11,405 nucleotides of DNA from Akkermansia sp. (GCA_020047775.1 JAIFNK010000099.1:1-11405); one strand, 5' to 3'; numbered from the stretch's first letter, positions 1-8,422 are shown. Program-made: numbers and translations. The notes: generated from the sequence alone by a model not told the origin.

Positions 1-1901
1 GCCATTCCCACCCCTACGACCCGATCCGTCACGAGGAGTTCTATCAATTTATGGAGTTCTTCAACCAGTCCGCCGACGCCGACTTGATCGAAGACCTGCC
101 CAAGCTCGCCGTGCCCCTCGACAAGGCCCGCTATGCCGATGCGAACGCCCTTCACAACCAGATCCTCAGCGCGGAGAAATCCCTCCACGACACCCGCGGT
201 AAAATCGACTCCTCCACCCGCTGGCAACGCGCGCGCGGTGTCACCGCCGAGGCGACGAAAGCCGTTCTCAACATCGTCGAGCAGGACGGCGTCCAGGAAT
301 TCCGCGCCGACCCGAACGTCGCCGCCGGTGCCGAATACATGCTCACGTTTCCCACGGATCTCAAAACCGTCACCGCCCTGCGTTTGGAGCTTCTTCCGCT
401 CGATGAGAGAAAGGCCACCCACACTCCGGAGTGGGGCGGCATCATCCGGCACATATTGCTGGATGTCATCGATCCCTCCGGCAAGGCGACCCGCGTGCCG
501 TTCCACGAAGCCGTCGCCGACGAAGCCCACCCGATGTATGACCCGAACGGCTCGATCAAAGGCGACGAACGAGGGTGGGGGACCTACTCGAAAATCTTCA
601 CCCCGCGCCACGCCACCTTCGTGCTCGCGGAGCCTCTAACGATCGCTCCGGATTCCAAGCTGCGCGTGACCCTCAAGAACGGCTATATCTATCTGGCCAG
701 CTTCCCGATGGTCGCCAAGCGCGGACGGATCTCGCTCACCGATCAGCCGGATTGGATCAGCCACCGCATGCAAACCGAGGTGGTTTCCGCCAAGCAGCGG
801 ATCGAGGAAGCGCACAAGAAGCTCAAGGAAATCCCGTCCACCACCACCCCGGTGATGGTCGAGCGAGACCCGGCCTTCTCGCGTGGCACCCATGTTTTCC
901 TCCGCGGCAACTGGCTCGACAAAGGCGACTTCATCAAGGAGGCCGGCACGCCGAAACTTTTCCCGCCACTCCAAAAAAGCGGCGATCGCGCCACCCGCCT
1001 CGACCTCGCGCGCTGGATCGCCTCGCCCTCGAACCCACTCACCGCCCGCGTCGCCGTCAACCGCCTGTGGCTCGAACTTTTCGGTATCGGCATCGTCCCC
1101 ACCCCGGAAGACTTCGGCTCCGCCGGCGAACCTCCGACCCACCCGGAGCTGCTGGATCACCTGGCCATCCGCTTTTCCACCGACATGAAATGGAGCGTCA
1201 AATCCATGCTGCGCGAGTTGGTCACCAGCGCCACCTATCGCCAGGATTCGACCATCCCCGCCGCTCTGGTAGAACGCGATGCCGACAACCGGTTGCTCGC
1301 CCGCGGCCCGCGCCAACGCCTGACCGCGGAAATGATGCGCGACCACTCGCTCACCGCCGCCGGACTCATCAGCCCCTGCATCGGCGGTATTCCGGCCCAG
1401 CCGCCGCTGCCACCCGGCGTCTGGCAGCCATTCGTCAAAGACGAGTGGAAAACCCCGGAGCCCGGCGACCCGGAGCGTTACCGCCGCGCGGTTTACATCT
1501 ACTTCAAACGCAGCCTGCTCTATCCGCTTTTCAGCTCCTTCGATGTGCCACCCCGCGATATCTCGTCCAAGCGCCGCCTCGTTTCCAACACCCCGCTCCA
1601 GGCGCTCACCACGCTCAACGACGCCGCCTTCCACGAAGCCTCCATCGCCCTCTCCAAACGCATGGCCGAGGCCGCTCCCGCTGACTTCGCCGCCGCCATC
1701 GCCCACGGCTATCGCGTCGTCGCCTCGCGTGACATCACCGCGGACCGCAGTTCGGAACTGCGCGGACTCTATCAGCAGCTGGTCGCCGATTACACCGCCG
1801 CGCCGGATACGATGAAGGATCTCGCCGACACCCCGGAAAAGGCCGCCCTCGCCATCGTCGCCTCTGTCCTGCTCAACCTCGACGAATCCCTCACCCGCTA
1901 G
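1..1901 (+). CDS. PSCyt2-PSD1 (DUF1549/DUF1553) family protein, 5' end outside the window
   Basis: This is the C-terminal part of a large planctomycete/verrucomicrobial protein of the type that often begins with a cytochrome c-like domain (PSCyt1), followed by DUF1549 (PSCyt2) and DUF1553 (PSD1). The frame is open from base 3 and starts with HSHPYDPI, matching the end of DUF1549 (usually C-H-x-H-x-x-D-P-I). Bases 1-2 (gc) fit the end of a Cys codon, so the ATG at 51 is internal. A beta-rich region (about 255-740) containing TALRLELLP resembles the carbohydrate-binding-like insert found between the two DUFs in some members. A short charged helix follows (about 770-830). DUF1553 spans about 888-1895, with landmarks RLDLARWIASPSNPLTARVA, TPEDFGSAGEPPTHPELLDH, TSATYRQ, LLARGPRQRL and SNTPLQALTTLND. 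The biochemical role is unknown. The stop lies 4 bases before the DUF1501 start, so the two genes are probably co-transcribed and may work as partners. Family assignment is strong; function is not. Confidence 0.93.
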   Translation, partial: HSHPYDPIRHEEFYQFMEFFNQSADADLIEDLPKLAVPLDKARYADANALHNQILSAEKSLHDTRGKIDSSTRWQRARGVTAEATKAVLNIVEQDGVQEFRADPNVAAGAEYMLTFPTDLKTVTALRLELLPLDERKATHTPEWGGIIRHILLDVIDPSGKATRVPFHEAVADEAHPMYDPNGSIKGDERGWGTYSKIFTPRHATFVLAEPLTIAPDSKLRVTLKNGYIYLASFPMVAKRGRISLTDQPDWISHRMQTEVVSAKQRIEEAHKKLKEIPSTTTPVMVERDPAFSRGTHVFLRGNWLDKGDFIKEAGTPKLFPPLQKSGDRATRLDLARWIASPSNPLTARVAVNRLWLELFGIGIVPTPEDFGSAGEPPTHPELLDHLAIRFSTDMKWSVKSMLRELVTSATYRQDSTIPAALVERDADNRLLARGPRQRLTAEMMRDHSLTAAGLISPCIGGIPAQPPLPPGVWQPFVKDEWKTPEPGDPERYRRAVYIYFKRSLLYPLFSSFDVPPRDISSKRRLVSNTPLQALTTLNDAAFHEASIALSKRMAEAAPADFAAAIAHGYRVVASRDITADRSSELRGLYQQLVADYTAAPDTMKDLADTPEKAALAIVASVLLNLDESLTR

Positions 1902-1905
1902 AGCC

Positions 1906-3384
1906 ATGAACGTCATCCAACAACTCCAGCAAGAGCAGCTCCGGCTCGCCACGCGCCGCCATTTCCTCAAGGAAGCCGCGTTCGGCCTGGGTTCGCTCTG
2001 TCTAACGAGCCAGAACCTCTTCGGTGCCGGGAACTCCATGGTCCAGCACGACTCCGCCAATCCGCTGGCACCGCTCGCCCCGTCCTTCGCACCCAAGGCC
2101 AAGCGCATCATCTTCCTCCACATGGCCGGCGCGCCGAGCCAGATGGAGCTCTTCGATTACAAGCCGATGCTGGCGAAATATGACGGCAAGGATTGTCCTG
2201 CCGAATACCTCGAAGGCCAGCGATTCGCCTTCATCCAGGGCGTCCCGCGGCTGCTAGGACCGCAGTTTGATTTCAAACAACACGGCCAGTCCGGGGCCTG
2301 GATCTCCGACCGCCTGCCGTCGCTGCACGCGCATGCCGACAAGCTTTGCTTCATCAAGTCGATGCAGACCGACCAGTTCAATCACGCGCCGGCCAAGCTC
2401 CTGATGCACACCGGCAACCAGAACCTCGGCTACCCGTCCATGGGCTCGTGGATCACCTGGGGACTCGGCAGCGAAAACCAGAACCTCCCCGGATACATGG
2501 TCCTGCTCTCCGGCGGCCGGCCGCCGCGCGCCGGAGCCGCGCTGTGGGCCAACGGCTTCCTGCCATCCGTCTATCAGGGCGTGCAGTGCCGCTCCGGCGG
2601 CGACCCGGTGCTCAATGCCGCGAACCCTCCCGGACTCAACCGCGACATCCGCCGCGCCGCGCTCGATTCCCTCAACCGCCTCAACGCCCGCACCCACGAG
2701 GACTTCGGCGATCCGGAAACCGTCACCCGCATCGCCCAATACGAAATGGCCTACCGCATGCAAATGTCCGTGCCCGAGGTGATGAGCATCCGCGACGAAC
2801 CCGCGCACATCCGCGAAATGTACGGCGCGGAGCCCGGCAAAACCTCCTTCGCCAACAACTGCCTGCTCGCCCGCCGCCTCGCGGAGAACGGTGTGCGTTT
2901 CATCCAGCTCTTCGACTGGGGCTGGGATACCCACGGCTCCAGCGCGACGGAATCGCTCAAGGACGGATTCGTCAAAAAGTGCAAAGACATCGACAGGCCG
3001 GTCGGCGCGCTGCTAACCGACCTCGAACAGCGCGGCATGTTGGAAGACACGCTGCTCGTCTGGGGCGGCGAGTTCGGCCGCACCCCGATGCAGGAAAACC
3101 GCGGCGGCGGCGCGGCGAACAAATTCGTCGGCCGCGACCACAACCCGAACGCCTTCACCATCTGGATGGCCGGCGGCGGCGTCAAACCCGGCATCAGCTA
3201 CGGCGAGACCGACGAGCTCGGCTACCGCGTCGCCTCCAACCCGGTCCACGTCCGCGACTTCCACGCCACGCTCCTCCAGCTCTTCGGTTTCGATCACCAC
3301 AAACTTTCGTTCCCGTTCCAAGGGCTCAACCAGAAACTCACCGGCGTGAAGCCCGCCAAGGTGATCAAGGCCCTGCTCGCCTGA
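1906..3384 (+). CDS. DUF1501 family protein with twin-arginine signal
   Basis: This 492-residue protein belongs to the DUF1501 family, related to the alkaline phosphatase/sulfatase fold and routinely encoded next to PSD1 proteins. Residues 17-22 read RRHFLK, followed by a short hydrophobic stretch (23-33), a twin-arginine signal, so export in the folded state is likely. Family landmarks are MAGAPSQMELFDYKP (74-88, usually G-G-P-S-Q), FDWGWDTHG (337-345), WGGEFGRTP (387-395), GRDHNPNAF (410-418) and the closing region with HVRDFHATLLQLFG (449-462). Length is normal for the family. The start is the first ATG after the upstream stop; no clear Shine-Dalgarno sequence precedes it, and the 4-base gap suggests translational coupling. 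Possible hydrolase activity is inferred only from the fold relationship; no reaction is established. The strongly conserved pairing with PSD1 suggests the two act together in or beyond the periplasm. Confidence 0.95.
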   Translation: MNVIQQLQQEQLRLATRRHFLKEAAFGLGSLCLTSQNLFGAGNSMVQHDSANPLAPLAPSFAPKAKRIIFLHMAGAPSQMELFDYKPMLAKYDGKDCPAEYLEGQRFAFIQGVPRLLGPQFDFKQHGQSGAWISDRLPSLHAHADKLCFIKSMQTDQFNHAPAKLLMHTGNQNLGYPSMGSWITWGLGSENQNLPGYMVLLSGGRPPRAGAALWANGFLPSVYQGVQCRSGGDPVLNAANPPGLNRDIRRAALDSLNRLNARTHEDFGDPETVTRIAQYEMAYRMQMSVPEVMSIRDEPAHIREMYGAEPGKTSFANNCLLARRLAENGVRFIQLFDWGWDTHGSSATESLKDGFVKKCKDIDRPVGALLTDLEQRGMLEDTLLVWGGEFGRTPMQENRGGGAANKFVGRDHNPNAFTIWMAGGGVKPGISYGETDELGYRVASNPVHVRDFHATLLQLFGFDHHKLSFPFQGLNQKLTGVKPAKVIKALLA

Positions 3385-3492
3385 TGATTCCCAACCCAGC
3401 CCCGCTCCGGCTTGAGCCTCGAATCCGACCTGCGGCGGGGAGGGGCGAAAGATTGAATTGATCCACTCCGTAAATCACGAAACAATCAGCCA
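3385..3492. other. Gap between the DUF1501 and acetylesterase genes
   Basis: This 108-base spacer is the largest gap before the second half of the locus and is a reasonable place for a promoter. I see no convincing -35/-10 pair. CCCCGC at 3400-3405 can pair with GCGGGG at 3435-3440, but the loop is about 29 bases long and no T-run follows, so this is not a good terminator. The last 40 bases are richer in A and T than the flanking genes. No Shine-Dalgarno sequence is evident before the ATG at 3493. Confidence 0.5.
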
Positions 3493-4797
3493 ATGAAAAT
3501 TCCAACCCGACATCCTGAAAATGCAACCCGCGGAACACAACGTCGCGCCGGCTTGAAGCAACGTCTCACCGCGACCATCGCTTTTGCCCTGTTCTCCCTC
3601 TCCGGCGCGCAGGCCCGCACCTGGACAAGCGCCGATGGCGTGAAGACCTTCGAGGGCGAACTGAGGTCCTACGATCCGGCCACCGGCGTGGTCGGTGTGA
3701 CGCTGGCGACTGGGGCTGCGCTCAATTTCCATCGAAACAAGCTCGCCGCCGCCGATATCGCCTATCTCAACGGGAAGGGAGCCGTGAGTCCGGCTCCTTT
3801 GAGCTCGTCTCCAGCCTCCTCGGGCGGCGGCGCTTCTGCCAAGGATGTTCCCACGGTGCTGCCCGACCCGGACGGCAAAGAGGCGGACATGAGCAAGCCG
3901 GTGCAGGTGTTCATCCTGATGGGCCAGTCGAACATGGTTGGCCTTGGCAATCTCGCCACGCTGGAGGAAGCGGTCAAAACGAAGGGGAAATACCCTTATC
4001 TCGTGGATGATGCGGGCAAGTGGACCGAGCGGAAGGATGTCCGCAACGTCTTCATAATGAGTTTGAATCTGCAGCACAACGACTGGATGAGCGTCAGCAA
4101 CCGGGACAAAGTTGGTCTGGAATATGGCATCGGTCATTACCTCGGAACTGCGATTGACGCACCCGTCATGATTCTCAAGAGCTGTATCGGCAACCGCAGC
4201 CTTGGCTGGGACCTGCTTCCTCCGGGTAGCGAGCCCTACGAGTTTGATGGTAAAATGAATCCCGGATATCGCGGCACGCCGGGTGACCCCAAGGGCAACG
4301 GTGAGAAGAGCTCGGAATGGTATGCCGGCAAACAATATGACGACGATGTCGAAGGCGCGAAGCAGATACTGACCGATCTGAACACCTACTACCCCGGCGC
4401 GAAAAAATACGAGGTGGGCGGCTTCTTTTTCTGGCAGGGCGAAAAGGACTGCGGAAGCGCCGCGCACTCTGAAAACTATGAGAAAAACCTCGTTCAATTC
4501 ATCAAGCAGTTGCGCAAGGACTTCGACGCGCCGAATGCCAAGTTCGTCCTGGCCACCTTGGGTGAGGCGAAGAAGGGCGAAGGCGGCAACAAGGGCAAAG
4601 TCACTGACGCCCAGCTTGCGGTGGATGGCAAGGACGGCAAATACAAGGAATTCAAGGGCAACGTTTCCACCGTCTATGCCAATCCCTATTGCCACGGCGG
4701 CGGCGGCAACAGCCACTACGGCGGCAATTGCGAAACCTATATGGACACCGCTGAAGCCATGGGCAAGGCCATGGTTGAGCTGTTGAAATCCAGATAG
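3493..4797 (+). CDS. Secreted SASA-family (sialate O-acetylesterase-like) carbohydrate esterase with N-terminal SHD1-like domain
   Basis: This 434-residue protein probably removes acetyl groups from a carbohydrate outside the cytoplasm. A hydrophobic segment (about 25-37) ending in GAQA gives a signal peptide with likely cleavage after residue 41. The n-region is unusually long, and a TTG at 3553 would give a more typical signal, so the start is uncertain. Residues 42-92 (RTWTSADG... to ADIAYL) look like the SHD1-like domain often placed at the N-terminus of exported planctomycete and verrucomicrobial proteins. A Ser/Gly/Pro-rich linker covers about 99-117. The esterase domain (about 135-434) has the nucleophile motif GQSNMVG (144-150, Ser146), FWQGEKD (313-319) and a C-terminal SHYGG with His408 as likely catalytic base. 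This is the SGNH-like SASA (DUF303) pattern, related to carbohydrate esterase family 6. The gene lies 37 bases upstream of the PDZ-mosaic gene. The natural substrate cannot be read from the sequence; 'sialate' is only a family name. Confidence 0.9.
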   Translation: MKIPTRHPENATRGTQRRAGLKQRLTATIAFALFSLSGAQARTWTSADGVKTFEGELRSYDPATGVVGVTLATGAALNFHRNKLAAADIAYLNGKGAVSPAPLSSSPASSGGGASAKDVPTVLPDPDGKEADMSKPVQVFILMGQSNMVGLGNLATLEEAVKTKGKYPYLVDDAGKWTERKDVRNVFIMSLNLQHNDWMSVSNRDKVGLEYGIGHYLGTAIDAPVMILKSCIGNRSLGWDLLPPGSEPYEFDGKMNPGYRGTPGDPKGNGEKSSEWYAGKQYDDDVEGAKQILTDLNTYYPGAKKYEVGGFFFWQGEKDCGSAAHSENYEKNLVQFIKQLRKDFDAPNAKFVLATLGEAKKGEGGNKGKVTDAQLAVDGKDGKYKEFKGNVSTVYANPYCHGGGGNSHYGGNCETYMDTAEAMGKAMVELLKSR

Positions 4798-4834
4798 TGA
4801 CAGCCTTGAATACAATCAGATCAATCATCTCTTC

Positions 4835-7800
4835 ATGGAACCGCCCGTCCGGATCCTGGCTTTCCTTCTCCTGCTGGGCGGTATCGCTAAAACCCAGGCG
4901 CAGTCCTTCTACAAGGGCGAGCCCCTGTTTTCGACCGCGCCTAACGAACGCGTGTCCGTCAACACCATCGACCGCTTCGGGCCGGTGGGCATGGTCGTCG
5001 AGTTGCACCAACCGGCTTTCACGATGTGGGTTGGCACCATCGAGCCCGGCTCCCCTGCGGAGAAAGCGGGCTTTAAAAAGGGCCAGGTCATCGACTCCAT
5101 CAACGGCCAGTCGCTCAAGGGCATCGATCCCCGCATCCAGCTCGGCCAGATCCTCGAGAACGCCGAAGCCACCGACGGAGTCCTCAAGTTCATGGTGAAG
5201 GACGATGCCTCGGCAGCGGCCAAGGAAGTGATCGTGAAAATTCCGGTGCTCGGCGCTTACAGCAAGACCTGGCCGCTCGACTGCCCGAAATCGGAAAAAA
5301 TCGTCCGTGGTTTCGCCGAATACATTTCCAAACCGGAGTCGGACAAAGGCTTCGCCGATGCCGGGATGTTGTTTCTGCTTTCCACCGGTGACGACAAGGA
5401 TCTTGCTCCGGTGAAGGCGTGGGTTCACGGACTCGCCAAGAATAAACAAACCGGCTACGCGTGGCACATCGGTTTTGGCGGCATCCCGCTCTGTGAGTAT
5501 TACCTCCGCACCGGCGATCCCGAGGCGCTACCCGTGATTCAAAGCTGGGTGAAGGCCGCCGCCAAAGGCGAATACCTCGATGCCTGGGCCGGTCGCGGCG
5601 GCGTGACCAAGCTGGGTTATGGCAACGGCCACCTCAACGCCGGCGGCACCGCTGTCGTGACCTTTCTCCTGCTCGCCAAACAATGCGGCGCACAGGTCGA
5701 TGACAGCCTGCTCCACCGCACGCTCGTCCACTTCTTCCGCTACGCCGGCCGCGGCATCAACCCCTACGGCGACGACCGCCCGGAGACCTCCTTCGTCGAT
5801 AACGGCAAGCACGGCAACCTCGCCTTTGCCATGGCCGCCGCCGCCTCGCTCACACCCGACGGCGAGAAGTCGATCTACGCCAAGGCCCGCGATCTCAGCG
5901 CGATGATGGGTTTCTACACCACCACCTTCATGCTCCACGGCCACACCGGCGGCGGCATCGGCGAGATCTGGCGCAGCGGCTCCATGGCGCTGCTGCATGA
6001 GAAAAAACCGCTGCAATACCGCGAGTTCATGGACAACCGGAAATGGCACTACGACCTTTCCCGCCGCTTCGACGGCTCCTTCGGCATCCTCGGTGGCGCG
6101 GGCTATGATGATTTGCAATGGGGTGCCTGCTATCCTTGGGCCTACACCTTCCCGCGCAAAACCCTCCGTATTACCGGCGCGCCTCCGTCCAAGTTCTCGA
6201 AATCCTATCCGCTGCCCGCCCGCCCATGGGGCACCGCGGCGGACGACGTGTTCGTATCCATGGATCCCGTCGCCGACAAGGATGGCAAAAAACAGGATAT
6301 CTCCGGCGAAACCCTCGCCAAGGATTCCTCCCGCCCGCTGATCATCCGCCTCAACGAGAAGGAACTCAGCGACGACGAGATCCGCCGCTACGTCTATCAT
6401 CCGGAATATCTCATCCGCCACATGATTTCCAACAACGCGGCCGGTCTATCGGCGGACTATATGTTTCCGAAACCCGGCAAGCGAGTGCGCCCGGAATTGC
6501 TGGAGGAACTCGTCCGTCACGCGGATCCCCGCGTCCGCAACGCCGGCCTCCGTGCCGCCATCAAGGCCTTCGACCCCGCGGACGACTGGTGCAAACGCCT
6601 CTTCGATTTCGCCATCGAGCGCATCAAGGACGACAACGAATCCTGGTGGGTCAAGGACGCCTGCTTTTCCCTGGTGGCCAAAGGCACGCCGGACATGATC
6701 GTTCCCCACGTGGATGTCATCCTGCCATACCTCAAGCACCCGGAGCAATGGCTGCAAAACGGCGCGCTCATGGTCCTGACCAACGTCATCACCGACGAGC
6801 GCTGCGCTGACAAGGTCATCGCTCCAATCGGCGAACTCATCAGCCGCACCCCGCGCCAAAGCACGACCGGCGGCCCCATCCACGCCATTCGCGAAAAACT
6901 CCCCGCTGCCAGCCCGAGGGTCCGCGAGCTCGCCCTCAAGGCCATTGGTGACGCCTATCAGAACTACAGCGGCGGCAAGACCTGGGTCGGCGGCCAGGAC
7001 CTCACCGGGCACCGCAATGAAACCCTCGAACTGATTGCCAGCACCCTCACCGAAGTGCCCGGCGGCTATGACGTGCTCTATCACATCGCGAAATCCCAAT
7101 ACCCGGAAGATCCGCTGCCGCACGACAAGCTCTTCCTCTCCGCCGATCCGGAGAAATTCGGGCCTGAACTGAAAGGCGCGATCCTGCCCATCATCCGCGA
7201 GAAGCTGATCTACCAATACGTCGGCCTCAACCGCCGCGCGATTTTCAGCGATCTTGAAATGAAGACCCAGAAAGGCTCCGTCACCAACTCGATCGACGGC
7301 CTGGTGGATCTCTATCAAAAAGTCGGCGTGCGTGAATACGACTGGAAACCCACCGGTCCCGACCTCAAGAATGCGCAATGGAACTACTTTACCTTCGATC
7401 CGGCGGAAAAACAGGCTTACGACAAATCACCCTGGCGCTACCGCGCGGTCACCTATCCGAAAGGCATGGAAAACTGGTTCGCCAAGGACTTCGATCCCGC
7501 CAAGGCAGGTTGGAAACAAGGACAGTTCCCCATCGGCCAGTTCAATGGCAAGCTTGGCGAGGCCGAAAGCGCGCGCAATCCGTGGAATGAAACCCCGCGC
7601 ACGCTGTGGGAAAACGAAGTTCTGCTCGTGAGCGGCACCTTCGACCTCCCCGCGGTCAAGCCCGGCTATATCTATCGCCTGCGCGTCCAGACCGGACAAG
7701 GCGTGGGTGCGGGTGATGGCTTCAAGGTCTTCATCAACGGCAAGCTCCTCGTGGAAAACACCACGGGTCTTGGCCGGCGCGAGGGTGACACCATCCGCGG

Positions 7801-8422
7801 CGGTTGGATCTCGCCGGAGTTCGGCGGGCAATTCGGCAAGGGGCCCGTCACCATCGCCGCCACCTCGTTCCTGCGCTATGGCGACCGCGCAGTCGTCACC
7901 ATGCCGCCGGTTCCGCAAGGCATCTTCAGCCTGTGGCTTGAGGAGCGGAAACTCCCGCCGCTCGATGATGCGGTGCTCCAAAAGGCCGCCACCTTCGTCC
8001 CCATGCTCACCTCCGAGTGGCAGGCTCAAAACGATCCCGCGAACGGCAAGGAAGCCACCGACGAAGACAAATTCACCTACGACGGCAAGTTCACCGCCAA
8101 CCCGAAAGTCATCGGCACCTGGAAAACCGTCGGCCTCGTGAACGGCATCGAGGATTTCGCGCCCGACAAGAAAACGGACTTCGGCCGCAGCCCGCTCAAG
8201 CAAGTCACCTTCAAGGACCAGGGCGCCACCGGTTCGTCCAACTGGATTTGGTCCGGCGACACCCTGATGGATCTCGACCGCTCCCAGGCGCTGAAAATCA
8301 CCCCGAAATCCATCGGCGGCACCGACTACCTCTTCATCGAGTCCGGCGGCTTCGGCCCGAAAAATCCGGCCGGCTGGCAGTCACCCCTGTTTGTCATGAA
8401 GAGCGGCGGCAAGCCGGAATGA
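4835..8422 (+). CDS. Large exported PDZ-containing protein, DUF6288-like, with HEAT-like repeats and C-terminal beta domains
   Basis: This 1195-residue protein starts with a signal peptide (hydrophobic 7-18, likely cleavage after AQA near 23). Residues about 45-137 form a PDZ domain: WVGTIEPGSPAEKAGFKKGQ (65-84), then VIDSINGQSL. Residues about 145-470 are helical with conserved Gly/His/Trp-rich patches such as LGYGNGHLNAGGTA (260-273), LHGHTGGGIGEIW (367-379) and FGILGGAGYDDLQWGACYPW (416-435). These suggest an alpha/alpha toroid like those of carbohydrate-active enzymes, but no catalytic residues can be named. This arrangement resembles DUF6288 proteins, an assignment made from memory. Residues about 553-740 look like HEAT repeats (HADPRVRNAGLRAAI, SPRVRELALKAIG). 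Residues about 925-1040 are beta-sandwich-like (GFKVFINGKLLVENT). Residues about 1088-1190 are a separate small beta module (IGTWKTVGLVNGIEDFAP). The start is the first ATG followed by a good signal peptide, with no clear ribosome site. The position between an esterase and sulfatases suggests glycan processing, which is inference. Confidence 0.88.
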   Translation: MEPPVRILAFLLLLGGIAKTQAQSFYKGEPLFSTAPNERVSVNTIDRFGPVGMVVELHQPAFTMWVGTIEPGSPAEKAGFKKGQVIDSINGQSLKGIDPRIQLGQILENAEATDGVLKFMVKDDASAAAKEVIVKIPVLGAYSKTWPLDCPKSEKIVRGFAEYISKPESDKGFADAGMLFLLSTGDDKDLAPVKAWVHGLAKNKQTGYAWHIGFGGIPLCEYYLRTGDPEALPVIQSWVKAAAKGEYLDAWAGRGGVTKLGYGNGHLNAGGTAVVTFLLLAKQCGAQVDDSLLHRTLVHFFRYAGRGINPYGDDRPETSFVDNGKHGNLAFAMAAAASLTPDGEKSIYAKARDLSAMMGFYTTTFMLHGHTGGGIGEIWRSGSMALLHEKKPLQYREFMDNRKWHYDLSRRFDGSFGILGGAGYDDLQWGACYPWAYTFPRKTLRITGAPPSKFSKSYPLPARPWGTAADDVFVSMDPVADKDGKKQDISGETLAKDSSRPLIIRLNEKELSDDEIRRYVYHPEYLIRHMISNNAAGLSADYMFPKPGKRVRPELLEELVRHADPRVRNAGLRAAIKAFDPADDWCKRLFDFAIERIKDDNESWWVKDACFSLVAKGTPDMIVPHVDVILPYLKHPEQWLQNGALMVLTNVITDERCADKVIAPIGELISRTPRQSTTGGPIHAIREKLPAASPRVRELALKAIGDAYQNYSGGKTWVGGQDLTGHRNETLELIASTLTEVPGGYDVLYHIAKSQYPEDPLPHDKLFLSADPEKFGPELKGAILPIIREKLIYQYVGLNRRAIFSDLEMKTQKGSVTNSIDGLVDLYQKVGVREYDWKPTGPDLKNAQWNYFTFDPAEKQAYDKSPWRYRAVTYPKGMENWFAKDFDPAKAGWKQGQFPIGQFNGKLGEAESARNPWNETPRTLWENEVLLVSGTFDLPAVKPGYIYRLRVQTGQGVGAGDGFKVFINGKLLVENTTGLGRREGDTIRGGWISPEFGGQFGKGPVTIAATSFLRYGDRAVVTMPPVPQGIFSLWLEERKLPPLDDAVLQKAATFVPMLTSEWQAQNDPANGKEATDEDKFTYDGKFTANPKVIGTWKTVGLVNGIEDFAPDKKTDFGRSPLKQVTFKDQGATGSSNWIWSGDTLMDLDRSQALKITPKSIGGTDYLFIESGGFGPKNPAGWQSPLFVMKSGGKPE

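Noticed and set aside
33..53. GAGGAG at 33-38 followed by ATG at 51, looking like a ribosome site and gene start.
   Set aside because: The same frame continues upstream to the window edge and encodes the HSHPYDPI end of DUF1549, so the ATG is internal. The spacing of 12 bases is also long.
636..2123. Antisense open frame of 495 codons across the PSD1 and DUF1501 genes.
   Set aside because: It lies opposite two clear family members and spans their junction. Its translation is an Arg/Gly/Ala/Val-rich shadow with no recognisable domain, as expected opposite GC-rich coding DNA.
3400..3440. CCCCGC/GCGGGG inverted repeat as a terminator after the DUF1501 gene.
   Set aside because: The loop is about 29 bases and there is no T-run after the stem, so it does not fit an intrinsic terminator.
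3475..4815. Antisense open frame of 446 codons covering the whole acetylesterase gene.
   Set aside because: It is an exact shadow of the esterase, whose catalytic motifs are unambiguous. The Ala/Val-rich translation could look membrane-like but has no family signature.
4652..8203. Several antisense frames of 250-310 codons opposite the PDZ-mosaic gene.
   Set aside because: All overlap a continuous, domain-supported + strand gene and look like low-complexity complements of it.
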